Below, one piece after another: positions 45,451 to 57,374 of a stretch of DNA of 64,000 bases. The position numbers and the translations under genes were made by a program. The notes beneath the pieces are model-generated. The model did no database searches, was not told the origin of the DNA, and worked only from the letters and a program-made list of their open reading frames with translations. Source of the stretch: Allolobophora icterica (taxonomy: Eukaryota; Annelida; Clitellata; Crassiclitellata; Lumbricidae); the NCBI GenBank assembly GCA_963556255.1, contig OY744604.1:76276736-76340735 (forward strand). The letters run 5' to 3'. Within the stretch, counting starts at the first letter, position 1. Each line of letters begins with the position of its first letter.

Positions 45451-46440
45451 ATTGTTATTTGCATCGCTCATCAAACTTCTATTTTGAGTTTCAGTATGAA
45501 ATATTTTCGTTGCTCATCGAACGTCTAGGTACCAGAGAACCAGCTTATTCAAGGACGCTAAAATTGATTGGCGGCTAGGGTGAAATTCAGGGTTCTTGGG
45601 TAAAAACTTCCTGATCAATATCCACTTTCGCATACAGAGAAACCAAATACGGAAATTTTCGCACAGGGAAGATTCGTTCCTCACCTTTCGCCCTCCGGAA
45701 GTTTCGTCCCAGAAGACTGGCCCCCACCTATATCGATTTTCATGCGTTATATTTTCTATATTTTCTATATTATAGTTTTTAATTTTGTATTGGCCCAGCT
45801 TCTAGGCTTAGTTATGTTTTATCGTTGATCAAACTTCTAATTTTATTTTTATTTTTATTTTATTCTTATATTTTTTTCTGCTTAGTTATGATCAAAGTGG
45901 TAATTTAAATTAGGCCTACCTATTTTATTTATTTCAGTTCTGCCCCACCAAATATTACAGAACGTGTGAAATCGAACCGAGGAAAGTCAAAGCTTATTCA
46001 CGGGGCAAAAAACAGAAAAAAATAAAAATAGGTCTGTATAATTTTCCATACCACTATAACTTAGCTGGATAAGACTAGGCCTACGACTAGAAGGTGGAGC
46101 AACGATGAAAATAAAAGATAAAAACTAGAAGCTGGATGAACGATGAAAATATAACAGACTAGAAGCTGGATCAACGATGAAAATAACAGACTAGAAGCTG
46201 GATCAATTATGAAAATATAACTAATATTAAAAGCTGGATCAACGATTAAATTTAATGCTTAAAAATCGATATACGTTGGTCAATCTTCTTGTGGAGGCGG
46301 GACTTCCGGGAGGCGAAATGTGGGGAGCGAATCGTGCGGGGGCCAAAAGCACTAGAACCCAGGAAAACTATGCGGGTAAGGTGAAAATCGATTGCTGTTC
46401 AAGATTCATTTTCGCCCTAAGGGTGAAAATCGGTTAGGCC
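45290..46440. mobile_element. Foldback-like element with arrays of a 35-bp motif
   Basis: A motif with the forward core CTAGAAGCTGGATCAACGAT and GAAAATATAAC occurs in reverse orientation near 45300, 45345, 45460, 45510 and 45820, and in forward orientation five times in tandem at 46080-46260. Outside and between these, 45670-45705 (GATTCGTTCCTCACCTTTCG, CCTCCGGAAG) is complementary, with differences, to 46290-46335 (CTTCCGGGAGGCGAAATG). So the region is an imperfect inverted repeat with motif arrays on both arms, like foldback transposons. No coding sequence; ends not defined. Confidence 0.55.
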
Positions 46441-46654
46441 TAATGTAACAGGTCAAGTTCTATTTTCACCAGCCACCAGTGGAACAACGTGAGCCAGCCT
46501 CACACCGACAAACCTGTCACAATAGGACAATAATTATAAAAACAACAAGCCTGCATCATTTGAATTTTTTAAATTTTAAACTGGTCGGTTTGGTAGTAGA
46601 TAATTATATGCAGAATTCCATTATTAAATACATGAGTTGCTTACTTCTGACAAA

Positions 46655-48010
46655 TCAATCAATCAACTTTATTGTTCACCATAACAGATCAAACACAATG
46701 TTATAACAGGCATGAAATTCCAGAACAATGGGCAAACCCAAAGGAACATCAAGTTTAGCCCTAATACAATTTTTCATTACTCGTACTAAGTATTACAATA
46801 GATCACTAAGTAATTAAATACTACTTAAAGTCTTTATAATATGGTAAACGTAGTTGTACAAAAAGTAAACACGACATTTAGCCAATTCGTTTGTTAGGAC
46901 CACATTGAAAAAATCTAAACAGTTACACCTAATTAAACCTTGAGCAAACTATTCAAACAGTTATACGTGTTTAACCTTTAGCACACAATTCCAAACTGTT
47001 AATTCCAAACAGCTAAACCCAGTCTAGCACTGAGCATATAATTCTTAACAATTACATCTAGTTTAACATTTAGCACACAATTCCATACAGTTACACCTAG
47101 TTTAGCATTGAGCACACAATTCCTAAAAATTACACCTAGTGTGCGTAACAATGGGCACACAATTTCAAGCAGTTACACCTAGTTAATATTGAGCATACAG
47201 TTCCAAGCAACTAGATCTAGTTTAACATTGAGCACATAATTCCAGAAGTTACTCTAGTTTAACACTGTGCACACAATTCCAAACAGTTACACATAGTTTA
47301 CACCTAGTTAATATTGAGCATACAGTTCCAAGCAGCTAGATCTAGTTTAACATTGAGCACATAATTCCAGAAGTTACTCTAGTTTAACACTGTGCACACA
47401 ATTCCAAACAGTTACACATAGTTTACACCTAGTTAATATTGAGCATACAGTTCCAAGCAGCTAGATCTAGTTTAACATTGAGCACATAATTCCACAAGTT
47501 ACTCTAGTTTAACACTGTGCACACAATTCCAAACAGTTACACATAGTTTACACATAGTTAATATTGAGCATACAGTTCCAAGCAGCTAGATCTAGTTTAA
47601 CATTGAGCACATAATTCCAGAAGTTACTCTAGTTTAACACTGTGCACACAATTCCAAACAGTTACACATAATTTAACATGGTAAAGACTTGAAATTATTT
47701 CAATTACATTGCAGATATAAGTTGCACCTTTAACTTGTTTTTAAACTGATTGCAGTGTTGGCAGACACTTCCAAACAGTTACACAGTTCACTCTGCAAAG
47801 TATTCCGCAGTACCGGACCGTATATTCTAATACCATGTTGCCTAACATTGGTGCGCATATGAAACAATTGTCGCAAGCCTAGTGATACCTCGTCATCGTG
47901 ATATTTAAACAATTTACAATTTAAGCATTTTACAGACGATAGTACCAAGTACCATTTGTGTCCCAGAACGGTGGCAGTGTTAACATGTGGGACTACTAGG
48001 AATTCCATAG
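46655..48010 (-). mobile_element. LINE 3-prime end with a minisatellite in its untranslated region
   Basis: Minus-strand frame 47730-48008 ends in FHMRTNVRQHGIRIYGPVLR followed by NTLQSEL, the C-terminal pattern of a non-LTR reverse transcriptase (T-R-x...G-x-R-I-x-G-P-x-x-W-N-x-L). Downstream of it on that strand lie the tandem repeats 46890-47680 and an end with CAATAAAGTTGATTGATTGATTT near 46655, like a poly-ATTG-tailed LINE. The upstream coding part is not recognisable, so it is 5-prime truncated. Confidence 0.5.
46890..47685. repeat. Minisatellite: 42-bp monomers with a 125-bp higher-order unit
   Basis: Monomers of about 42 bp of the form TTAACATTGAGCACACAATT-CC-AAACAGTTACACCTAG. In the right half three monomers form a 125-bp unit repeated about four times: CCAGAAGTTACTC starts at 47242, 47367, 47492 and 47617. 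The 125-bp units are nearly identical while single monomers differ, so the expansion of the larger unit is recent. Confidence 0.9.
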
Positions 48011-48939
48011 TTTAGATAACTTCTTCTGTCCATGACGGTTTGCAAAGTTAATTACGTAGCCAACATTTTTCATCGGCAATAAGCAGGCCCAATATTATAA
48101 TGAAGGACTTACTCTTGCTTAACTACAGTAACAGATGCCAAATTGTTATAACTACTAAAATGTCTAACTTACAAAGTCTCCAGCTGTTAAACACTTACAA
48201 CATTGTAAATGGGACATATTCTGGAGCAAGTTTGTCGCAAAATGCCCTGAATCTCTTATGATCAACTATGTTTTCGAGCGGAGCCATGTAGGTCTTTATC
48301 ATGTAGCATAAATCATCATAGTGGATCTCACAGTTGGCACCTACAAGCTATTTGGACTCAATTAAGGCCTGTCCATGCTGACAGAGTTGTGGTGCTCTGT
48401 AATGTAATTTTTGTGCAGTAACAGGCTTTTGCCAAATGACCTTGAACGTCTTGCTACAGTAGACTGTAGATTCACTAGTGTATCCAGTGCTGCGATGGGG
48501 GATACTATTGCTCGTGGTATCTTAAAAGGCATGACTTTAGAAGGTGTTGCTATTATTGTTCAGAATAGACTTATGCCCATTCTAAATATTTTGTCAAACT
48601 GGATAGGCAAATCGATATCAAGCTTGCAGATTTTGTATTTATAAATGTGTATTTTCCTCTACTAAATTGTGCGTTTTATGATGGCATAATGTCAGAACTT
48701 GTTATTACTCGCATTGTCACACAGACCTAAGAGGCTGAGACAAATGTAATTCAAGATAGGAAGCCCAAATTGCTAAAAGCAAAATTATATAGTGGTATCA
48801 CTTAAAAGTTTATGGACAACGTCCAAATTACAGAAGTTCTTGCAAGATAGAACTAACTAAAGTAAACAATAAATAGGAAAAAATGTAGTTAATACGAAAT
48901 ATTTCAGTTAATTACAAACTACTTGATAAAAAGAGTTAT
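48011..48939. other. Unannotated stretch
   Basis: Region downstream of the recombinase-like gene. A frame at 48411-48644 has no recognisable motif. Nothing else supported. Confidence 0.4.
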
Positions 48940-49052
48940 AACTATTTTAAAACTACTTCTTTAAAAGTAGTTATAACTACTAGACAACTACCTTTATAGT
49001 AGTTATAACGACTAGTTAGTAACTACAGTAGTTAAAAGTGCCCATCACTGAT
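48940..49052. mobile_element. End of a MITE (AGTAGTTATAAC repeats, TGCCCATCACTG terminus)
   Basis: Repeated AGTAGTTATAACTAC units leading to GTGCCCATCACTG, read inverted as CAGTGATGGGCAC, a common MITE terminus. A similar AATGATGGGCAC start is at 60190. The other end was not found. Confidence 0.4.
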
Positions 49053-49129
49053 TTTATTAGATACTACACACTAAGATGCATATTGGGCTTATGTGAACAT
49101 AATACACGAGGGAATCTCTTATAACAATA

Positions 49130-49320
49130 CTATTTGCGATTCTTTATCAGGTCCCATGCCCTAGATTTAATTTGAGGAACAGTGCGCCTGTTGAAATCTG
49201 GATATTTTTTAATGATTCTCATGATCTCAGCAGAGGTAGGCACTGTGACGGATTTGAAGAAGTCAGCCAATTCTTTTCGTATAATGGAAATTTCTGTAGG
49301 TGTCCATTTCACACGCATTC
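49130..49320 (-). CDS. Last exon: Myb/SANT-like C-terminal domain
   Basis: Acceptor TTTTCTTTCAG; stop TAG at 49130-49132. Encodes RVKWTPTEISIIRKELADFF, then MRIIKKYPDFNRRTVPQIKS and a final RAWDLIKNRK. The W-T-x-x-E start, a hydrophobic middle, R-R-T-x-x-Q-I-K-S-R-x-W and a basic end fit a Myb/SANT-type DNA- or protein-binding helix bundle. Small acidic or Ser/Pro linker exons (50011-49934, 50902-50789, 51647-51549) connect it to the recombinase-like part; all are phase-1 symmetric, so they could be skipped without frame loss. Confidence 0.78.
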
Positions 49321-52300
49321 CTGAAAGAAAATATTACATCTCATTAACATAAGCATCCTGACAATGCTTTGTTTACTATACCTTCAGTGACGAAGTAATT
49401 AGTCAACAAATTTATAAACACATTATAACCACAACGCTAACCACATCAATAAATATAAAATATTATTGGCAAATGTTAGTATCAATACTTTGCCTGCTGT
49501 AAAACTAATGTATGAGATGGCAGAAGTAGTACAGTAGCATAATTATAATAATGCTGACCATATGTGATAGCACTTGTCTTTATAATCCACGAGTAAACTT
49601 TCCTTACACTCTTACAGAGAAGGGTTAAGTTACCAGGTTACTGCATAGATGATAGGAAAACACGTGCTTACTTATGTACTTATTTTATCATTTTTACTAC
49701 CATTTATTACTTCTGTGTTTAAAATCAATGCTTCTAGCTATTGTCCCATTGTGCTTTTGCTAATGGTCGAATAAAGAACATACTTACTTTACTTACTTAC
49801 TTGTGACTATGTAATTTCCACATTATTTTTAAAGTTTCCACAATAAAACACATTTACATCACTAATGGGCTTTTGGGTGCACTGTCAGACATAGATATTC
49901 AATAAAAACACAGTAAAAAAGAACTTCATATACCTGCTTTCCTATGTTTGAACTGTGGCAGCGCCGCTTCACCAGGAAGAGAAGGCAACGTGTTGTCATC
50001 ATCCAAGAGAACTAGAGCATAAGAGTTTACATAATTATTATAGTTGATACAATGCTACGTAAATGATGATAAGCTGAGCATGGCAGTACTTCTACGTCAT
50101 AATGAGAGAGAGACAGACAGACACAGACAGACAGACACACACACAGACAGATAGAGAGAGACATAGAGATACATAGAGAGTACAGACAGACAGTACAGAC
50201 AGAGAGAGAAGAGAGTGAAGCAAGCAGAAAGACAGAGAAGAGGCAAAGTAGAGAGACAGAGAGCGTTCTGACTCACCACAATGACTCTCAGGCAGAGGAA
50301 ACTTTCTGTAATAGGGTACGATTATTAGGCTACGTGCTTGGCATGTATGTTTGAGCATGTAGCATAATAGATGTATTTATGTTCGGTCCTATTTGTAGGG
50401 CTACTGGATGTGTTTAAAAACTGTAAGTACTTCTCGGTAGCATTGCTATCGTATTTGCAGAATATTGTCTAGTGTGGGAGAATCAGAATTATTCTGTCAA
50501 AAAATCTTCAGTACCAATCTTTTATGTAAATTTATCTTACAAGAAACAGCCAAAAGTTACAAGCAATTGAATATGCCAAGATAATGAATTTACTAGTGCC
50601 AGAATTAAAAACGAACTTTCATGAAGGCAATAAGATGACAACCTTTAAAAGTAATCCGGTATCTAAAAACTGTGAGTATACTAAGCTGCTTCATTTTCTT
50701 AGAATAGTTTACACATAAAAAACGGGTTAGGCCTAATGCCATGAAATTAAAATAACTCTAGAATATATATTTTAAAGAGTTAAAATACCTGCTGATTGTT
50801 CAATTGATGTGCTAGGTTGGTCCTGTACATGGAGACTTGGCTTTGATTGATTCTTTCCAAGTGGCAATACAACCGATACCTTTGTACTACTAGTTGACAC
50901 GCCTAGACAAAAACATAAGATTGCCAGCATATCAATGACACATTTAGTAACGGTTGCAACGAAACTTCAGCATATCGGCCTCTTTACTAATATCGCTAAA
51001 ATGGCCCTCCAGTGAAAAGATGGACCATTGAAAATGTCTCTCAGAGTTTTGTTATATATTGCATTTAAAGCACGCAATGGAAATTTACACAGCTTAAATT
51101 GACAGGTCAGCTGCTTTGTACTTCATACGAAGACGTTCTTAATATCGCTAATGTCTTTCATTTCTAACACTTAACAATATAGATGCAGAAGTATGGAAGC
51201 TTAAATAGACAAGTATAAGGATACATGTACACCGGAGGTTGAACTTTGCATTACGATAATGTAAAGAACACTACTTTTTCAGTGAAATTCTTAACTGCTT
51301 CTAAGACACATAGGACAAAGCCTATACAAAATTGGAAATCTTATTTAAAGTAAAAGCAAAATCATTAGTCCACATCCTGTGTCTGTTGGCATAGAATGCA
51401 AGTGAAGCCAACGATGCTGTGAACTATGACTGCTTAGAAGAGGGAGACCAATTCCAGATTTTATATTACCCTAATTCTGAAGTACATTTATGTCGATTAT
51501 AAACCAAAAAGACTAATTTTTACACTAAACAGGATGCTATGTATTAACCTTTCGTGTGTATCATGTCAGCTGCTGTGCCACTTTCATCAGCCAATTCTTT
51601 AGCATCATCATCATCATCATCCGTGTCATCAACGTTTGGCGAAATATCTACAAAAACGCATGCGATAGTTGTTAACTGTACAAAAAAGCATGTGCATATA
51701 TACAATGACGCATTGGTTGGGAATATTAGTGCAAATTTTAAGCTTATTATTATTCGAGTGGTATACTCTTACTCTTTAATAGTAGCTATGCACACGTAGT
51801 GATACCACCCTGTTTTGTACTGGACTCTCGTGTAACTGTATTTACAACTTTATTTGAGATGTCCCTCCTGCCATGGTAAGATGTACACATACGAGCATAT
51901 GGCAGAACATCAATGGTGCTCAGCAAATGTGAGTGAAGGATTTGCTTAAGGTCCTTACACAGTGACCGCCAAGTGGAGGCTCAAACCCGTACTCTTTGCA
52001 TTAACAGTAAAAGTCATGACAAAAGAAAAATGTAAGAGGTTGGTACTTGGCTATTAGTTACAATAAAAGATTATGGTAAGTTCATTAACAAAGTAACCAA
52101 CATGACAATCAAGACATACTGGACAAGATACTATTATACAGGTCCAACTGATTACAGGACTGGCCTGAGTGAAAACTTAGTTCTTTGATGAAGAATTAGG
52201 CAACAGTGCGTTATGGGGTTACCGTAATTATGATTTATGTAGAAGGTCATCTTTCAAAGCAACAATGAACTCGGGACAAATAACAGGAATCATTAAAAAC

Positions 52301-55300
52301 GGTTGCTGTTGGATTCTTGAAAGCAAACTTTATTGTAGATTGAAATTCATCTTAACATTATTAGGGATAGACAAGACATTGTGTGGAACTTATGAAGGTG
52401 TGTAATATACAAACAGTCAACTTTTGTCTGTTAAATTCACAATAACTATTATTTCATTTAAATGTAGAGAAAAAGAACTGAAATATTTTGAATAACCTGA
52501 TAATTGGATATCGTCGAGTGCTTTTCCAGCAAATTGTGACACCACCCCTGTGTCTACTGCCATCATGAGTCTACTGATTTTTGCCAGTTCAATGGTGGAG
52601 TCTTGCAGTCTGTACACGTTTTCAAAAATGCTGACATCATGACCAAGATGGTTTGCCAACCACTTCATCTCTCCCGATGTAAGTGATACAACCTATATTA
52701 AAAGAAGACCATGAGCTCCAAGCTATGAAGAGTACTACTGCAATATCATGCCATAAATTAGCCTATTTCTTGAAATGCATACACACAAAATCCGGCTGCA
52801 CATTAACGATTCTTTGCTGAAATGTATCGTACAATCCTTCCCCTTAAAACACGCACAAACGTATGTATGTATTGGTCCCACTGTAGTTTTCAGTAAATTC
52901 TTGTCAGCAGTAGATATTCATTCATTCATTCATTTCGGATATTTCTATAGCGCCTCTTCAAGCCTACTACTACTCAGAGGCGCTCCCGACTACAGCATTG
53001 ATACTGTGACGGAGTTTTCACGTCGAAGCGCCACGAGCAATTGCGAGTGAAGGACTTGCCCAAGGTCCCTACGCAGCGACTAGAGTGGGATTGGAACCTG
53101 CAACCCTACGGTCACAAGGCGCCGAACTTACCACTGAGCCACCACGCCCCACGCGTGGGGCGTGGTGGCACCTATACCTATATCAGTGTGATATAGGTTT
53201 TGTGTGCTGTTTACTTATGGTTTGCATATAGGTGAGTACACGCTGTATACCCACGTGTATACTCTCGACTACAGCCCTGGTGACCTGTTTCGTTATGTAA
53301 AGTGTACGTTAAGGGCTGGCATACACTGAGTTTTGCAAGGTAGGCTCCTATACAGTTGTAATGTCTAAAAACAACAGAAAATTATACAAAGTTTAAAAAT
53401 ATTCAAAAATCAAACGTTTACCTGTGAAACAGTGGCAACATATTTTCTTAGCCGGGTACTGTGTATTAGTTGAGGATGTTGAAGCTGTGCGGCTACAGCA
53501 ACATCTTGCATCACTTGCCAACCATTGATATAGCCATTGGTCGATGGAGTTGCAAAAAAATAAACATTGGTTTTTGGGATACTGCAACATTCTCTTTTCT
53601 CTGCCAGCAATTCCATCGCAGACACAACGTTTGGGGAAAGAATAAGCGGTACTCTTCTTCCACCGGCGCCTTTTCCAGGTAGATGCACCATATCCATCCT
53701 GATAGAAATAAAGTAAGCACAACATGAAATCCAAGTGAATCATGGTGACCAAATTACAGTATTATCTTATTTGTATAGGATCGTATTTTTATTTCGGTAA
53801 CCAAACATTGCAAGGATAAACCAAACATATGATTCTTATAATCAGTTAACATAATCTGGCATATTTTTTCCATAGTGAGGCCCAATGCATCGTACGGAGA
53901 ATAACTGGGTATACATTCGTATGAGCAAAAAGATACGCAAATGTCTTGATTGGTGTGAGCGAAATATAAAAAAAATTTGTAGGGCCTAAGCCAAAAGTAA
54001 TTTAATTATACAGACACACCAACTTGAGATTTAAACCACCTAATTCGAAATTGTAATAAAGCACAATATTAGAAAACCTTTGCTATCCAACTGCAACTTA
54101 TATCAATACCGGTACCAAAATGCACCATGCATGCAACCAGATAAATGAAACAGTTGCCTGTCAAAATTTATCAGTTGTAATCCAAGACCATTGTTAACTC
54201 TTGTTCTAGGTAAGGTTTATACTTAATAAAGGATTAGTTATAACTTAAACGTGGACTTTTAGGGATATGAAAAAGTTGCAACTACGCGGTCATATGCATA
54301 TATTGAATTCATAAGAAAGACTCATGCAAGATCGTTGTACACGTCATCAAAGAGTTAATGAACAGCTGTAGAGCATTACCTTTTAAGAAGCTTCTGTTCC
54401 AGAGGCTTCAGCGACTTGACAAGAACATCATTGGCCACTTCTTGCCAGTTTGGTCTTTTGAGGAAGGCATTCAAATGTAACCTTGAGGTTTCACCTCCTC
54501 TACGTTTGTTGAAAATTACAACTCGTGAATAAACCACGTCAGACAATTGTCGCCAAACACTGTAAGTTGGTTCTTTCTTTAGTTTCTCAGCGAACGCTGT
54601 CAATGACGTTTCTTGATACTCTTTGAGCTTCACCAGGTCAGACGTTAGTGGCAGAATATCAGGATTGTTATACCTTCTTTGTTTGAGTGATGCTAAGGAA
54701 GCAGACGATATTTTGTTTGTCCACTCTGAACGATGAAGGGTAAGAAACGCATCAGCTTCAGCTTCCATTACTTTGTCCCCGACGCGGATAGCCATACCCT
54801 TTTTTATGTCAGCGCATTTTACTAGTATGTGTCCAATTTTCAATCCAAGACTTGGATTTTTGAAGAGCGGTCTTCCAGAGTCGCTGTCAATTTCTCTCTT
54901 GCAAAGCCTTTCAGTGGCCTCTAACACATTATCAAAATGACTTCCATTAAGGCATCGGTCCAAAGTTACATGTTGCTCTGCCGCATCCCCTTCAAATCGG
55001 ACTTCAATCAGCAATCGGGCCAGCTGGCGCATTTGCTGCGAAACGTCATGAACCCGTTGTCTACCATGTCTGTGATGTAAAGAACTGCCGTACCTCATTA
55101 TGAGAATGTCGTTTCTCGCACGACGTGTCAGTGTGTCAAAACGCATCCTATCAAGAATGTCTTCTCGAAATTGTTCTGAAACTATAACCTGATCAGAATG
55201 GGTTGCACCTTCGAGTACCATTCTCGATACAGATATGACTGACGACCTGCTCTTAGTGTTTTTACTGAGAGTGCTGATCGCTGAAGGTTTCACTGGGCAT

Positions 55301-57342
55301 TTGGCAACATGCCTCCAAAGGTCCCGTTTCAAGAACAACCCCAGGCAATGTTCACATGGCAGATAGTCATCCGAGTTATGCATTTGTTTTGATGGTCGAC
55401 GTCGCACTATCAATGAACCTTCTCCAGCATTTAAAACGGACGCATTATGCTTGAAATTGCCCCGATTTGCAAGTTGTATAAACCCCCTGCGACTTTCTTT
55501 TGAAGAAAGCGCCATAAGCTTAGCAACTTCAGGTTCGTTGCTGTGCATTTTTTCTAGATGGCGTTTCATTTTTCCGTATAGAAGTTTATCACAGAAAAAG
55601 CAAGCCACCTGCTTGTCATATTTTCTGTTATTGTCGCCTTGATGTTGTAATTGACCAACACATATGGTTGAAGATTTACCAGAAAGTTCGTTATCTGACG
55701 GAGAACCCAGACTAGACTCTGACACCTGAATGTCATCTTCTTCTGATTCGATTGTCCTCCACCTCTTTATTTTTTGTTCATTAGAAAAACGAAGCGAACC
55801 TTCCTCGGCATTATCGTGTTCCGTCTCATCTGTATACAAATTATCTACCTCGTTATCCGTCACCGGCGATCTCACATTCAAGTGAAAATCTTCACAGAAC
55901 TGTATTCCTTCTTCCTCCTCCATATTGTTTTGAAAAGGTTCTTGGCAGTCGTCAACGCCAATACCTATAATAATACCAAAACCAATAACCATCAACATTG
56001 AAGGAAATTATATTGAACAAGTAAACTATCTCTACGAGGGCCAGTGTTGTTAAAGTATCGTGCGAACGTAGCCTACATAAGTAAAAGTAAATAAGAGTGT
56101 ACGTAGCCTACTAAGCCCTAAGTGAAAGTAAAAGTAATTCTCACAAATGCTACTGTTGTCAAAGTAAAAAACGTAGGGGGCCTACTCTTAAAAATAACAA
56201 TGTTACAATATAAAGTAAACGTAATGAGTCTAGTTTCTATAATTCGATCCACTTAAGAATAAATTCACACAATTCTTGTCATTCAATCAAATGCATTTTC
56301 TCGTTCATTGTTAAAAATTCACAGCCTTTCCTGTGTGTCATTGAAATTCAATGTAAACATTGGCAACAGGGTCCCGGGTGTTTCAAGTTGTCAAAGGATT
56401 CCCTTATTATGATTTAAAAAAAGTTATGGTTTAATATGAATAAAAGTGCGACTTTTATTGAAGAAAATTTTGCACATAGGCCTAGGGCCTATTCTCAAAA
56501 CTACGCGGAGACTACTGCGACGAGTCGTGTAGCCTATTTTAGGTGAGTTCTTTCTAAATATTGGTCATAGTTGGAATTTACCAGAGTCTCGGCATAAATT
56601 TCCAGTAGCGTGCTGTAAACATTTTTATATTAAGGCCTATCTCCTTCAGCAACACATTTTCTAACATTTTAGTAGGCTAACAATCATTGTTACGAATATT
56701 ACGTAAATGGTAATAAAGTAAAGTAGACTACTGAAAGAGGGTTAGGTGTTACTTCGTTAAAAGTAAAAGGATTAAACCGTAGTTTAGGTTGGTAAATTAC
56801 GCACTTCCATTTAATCTTCTAACACAAAAGATAATAATCATTGTTCATTAAACTTCTAATCTAAGTTAGGCCTATATGTTCATCGATAATCGAGCTTCTA
56901 GTGTGAGCCATATTTTCATTGACCATCCAACTTCTAGTTTCGGTTTTAGTATGAAATGTTTTAAATGCTCATAATTTCGGACTAAAACGATATATTTTAA
57001 TCGCAATTCCACCTTTAGTTTGAGTTTCAGTAATATGTTCATCAATCATCCAACTTCTAGTCTGAGTTTTAGGCCTACCGTGAAATAATTTTTCTACGCG
57101 GTAATTTACCAACCTAAACAACGGTTTAAATAGTTTTGTTATATGTCTTTACAAGTAAAACTACTTTACAAGGAAAAGTACTGACACTTCAACTTTAGTG
57201 CAGTAACGCGTTTGTTTTTAGTTTTATTATGCAACATGTTCAGCAGTCATCCAGCTCCTAGTTTCAGTAATAGGCCTATGTTCATCAATCATTAAATGCA
57301 ATTTGTTGCTGTACAACACTGAGGAGGGCTGATCAATCAGTC

Positions 57343-57374
<32 letters not shown>

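Noticed and set aside
48411..48644. 77-residue plus-strand frame
   Set aside because: No recognisable motif, no splice or promoter context, no relation to neighbours.
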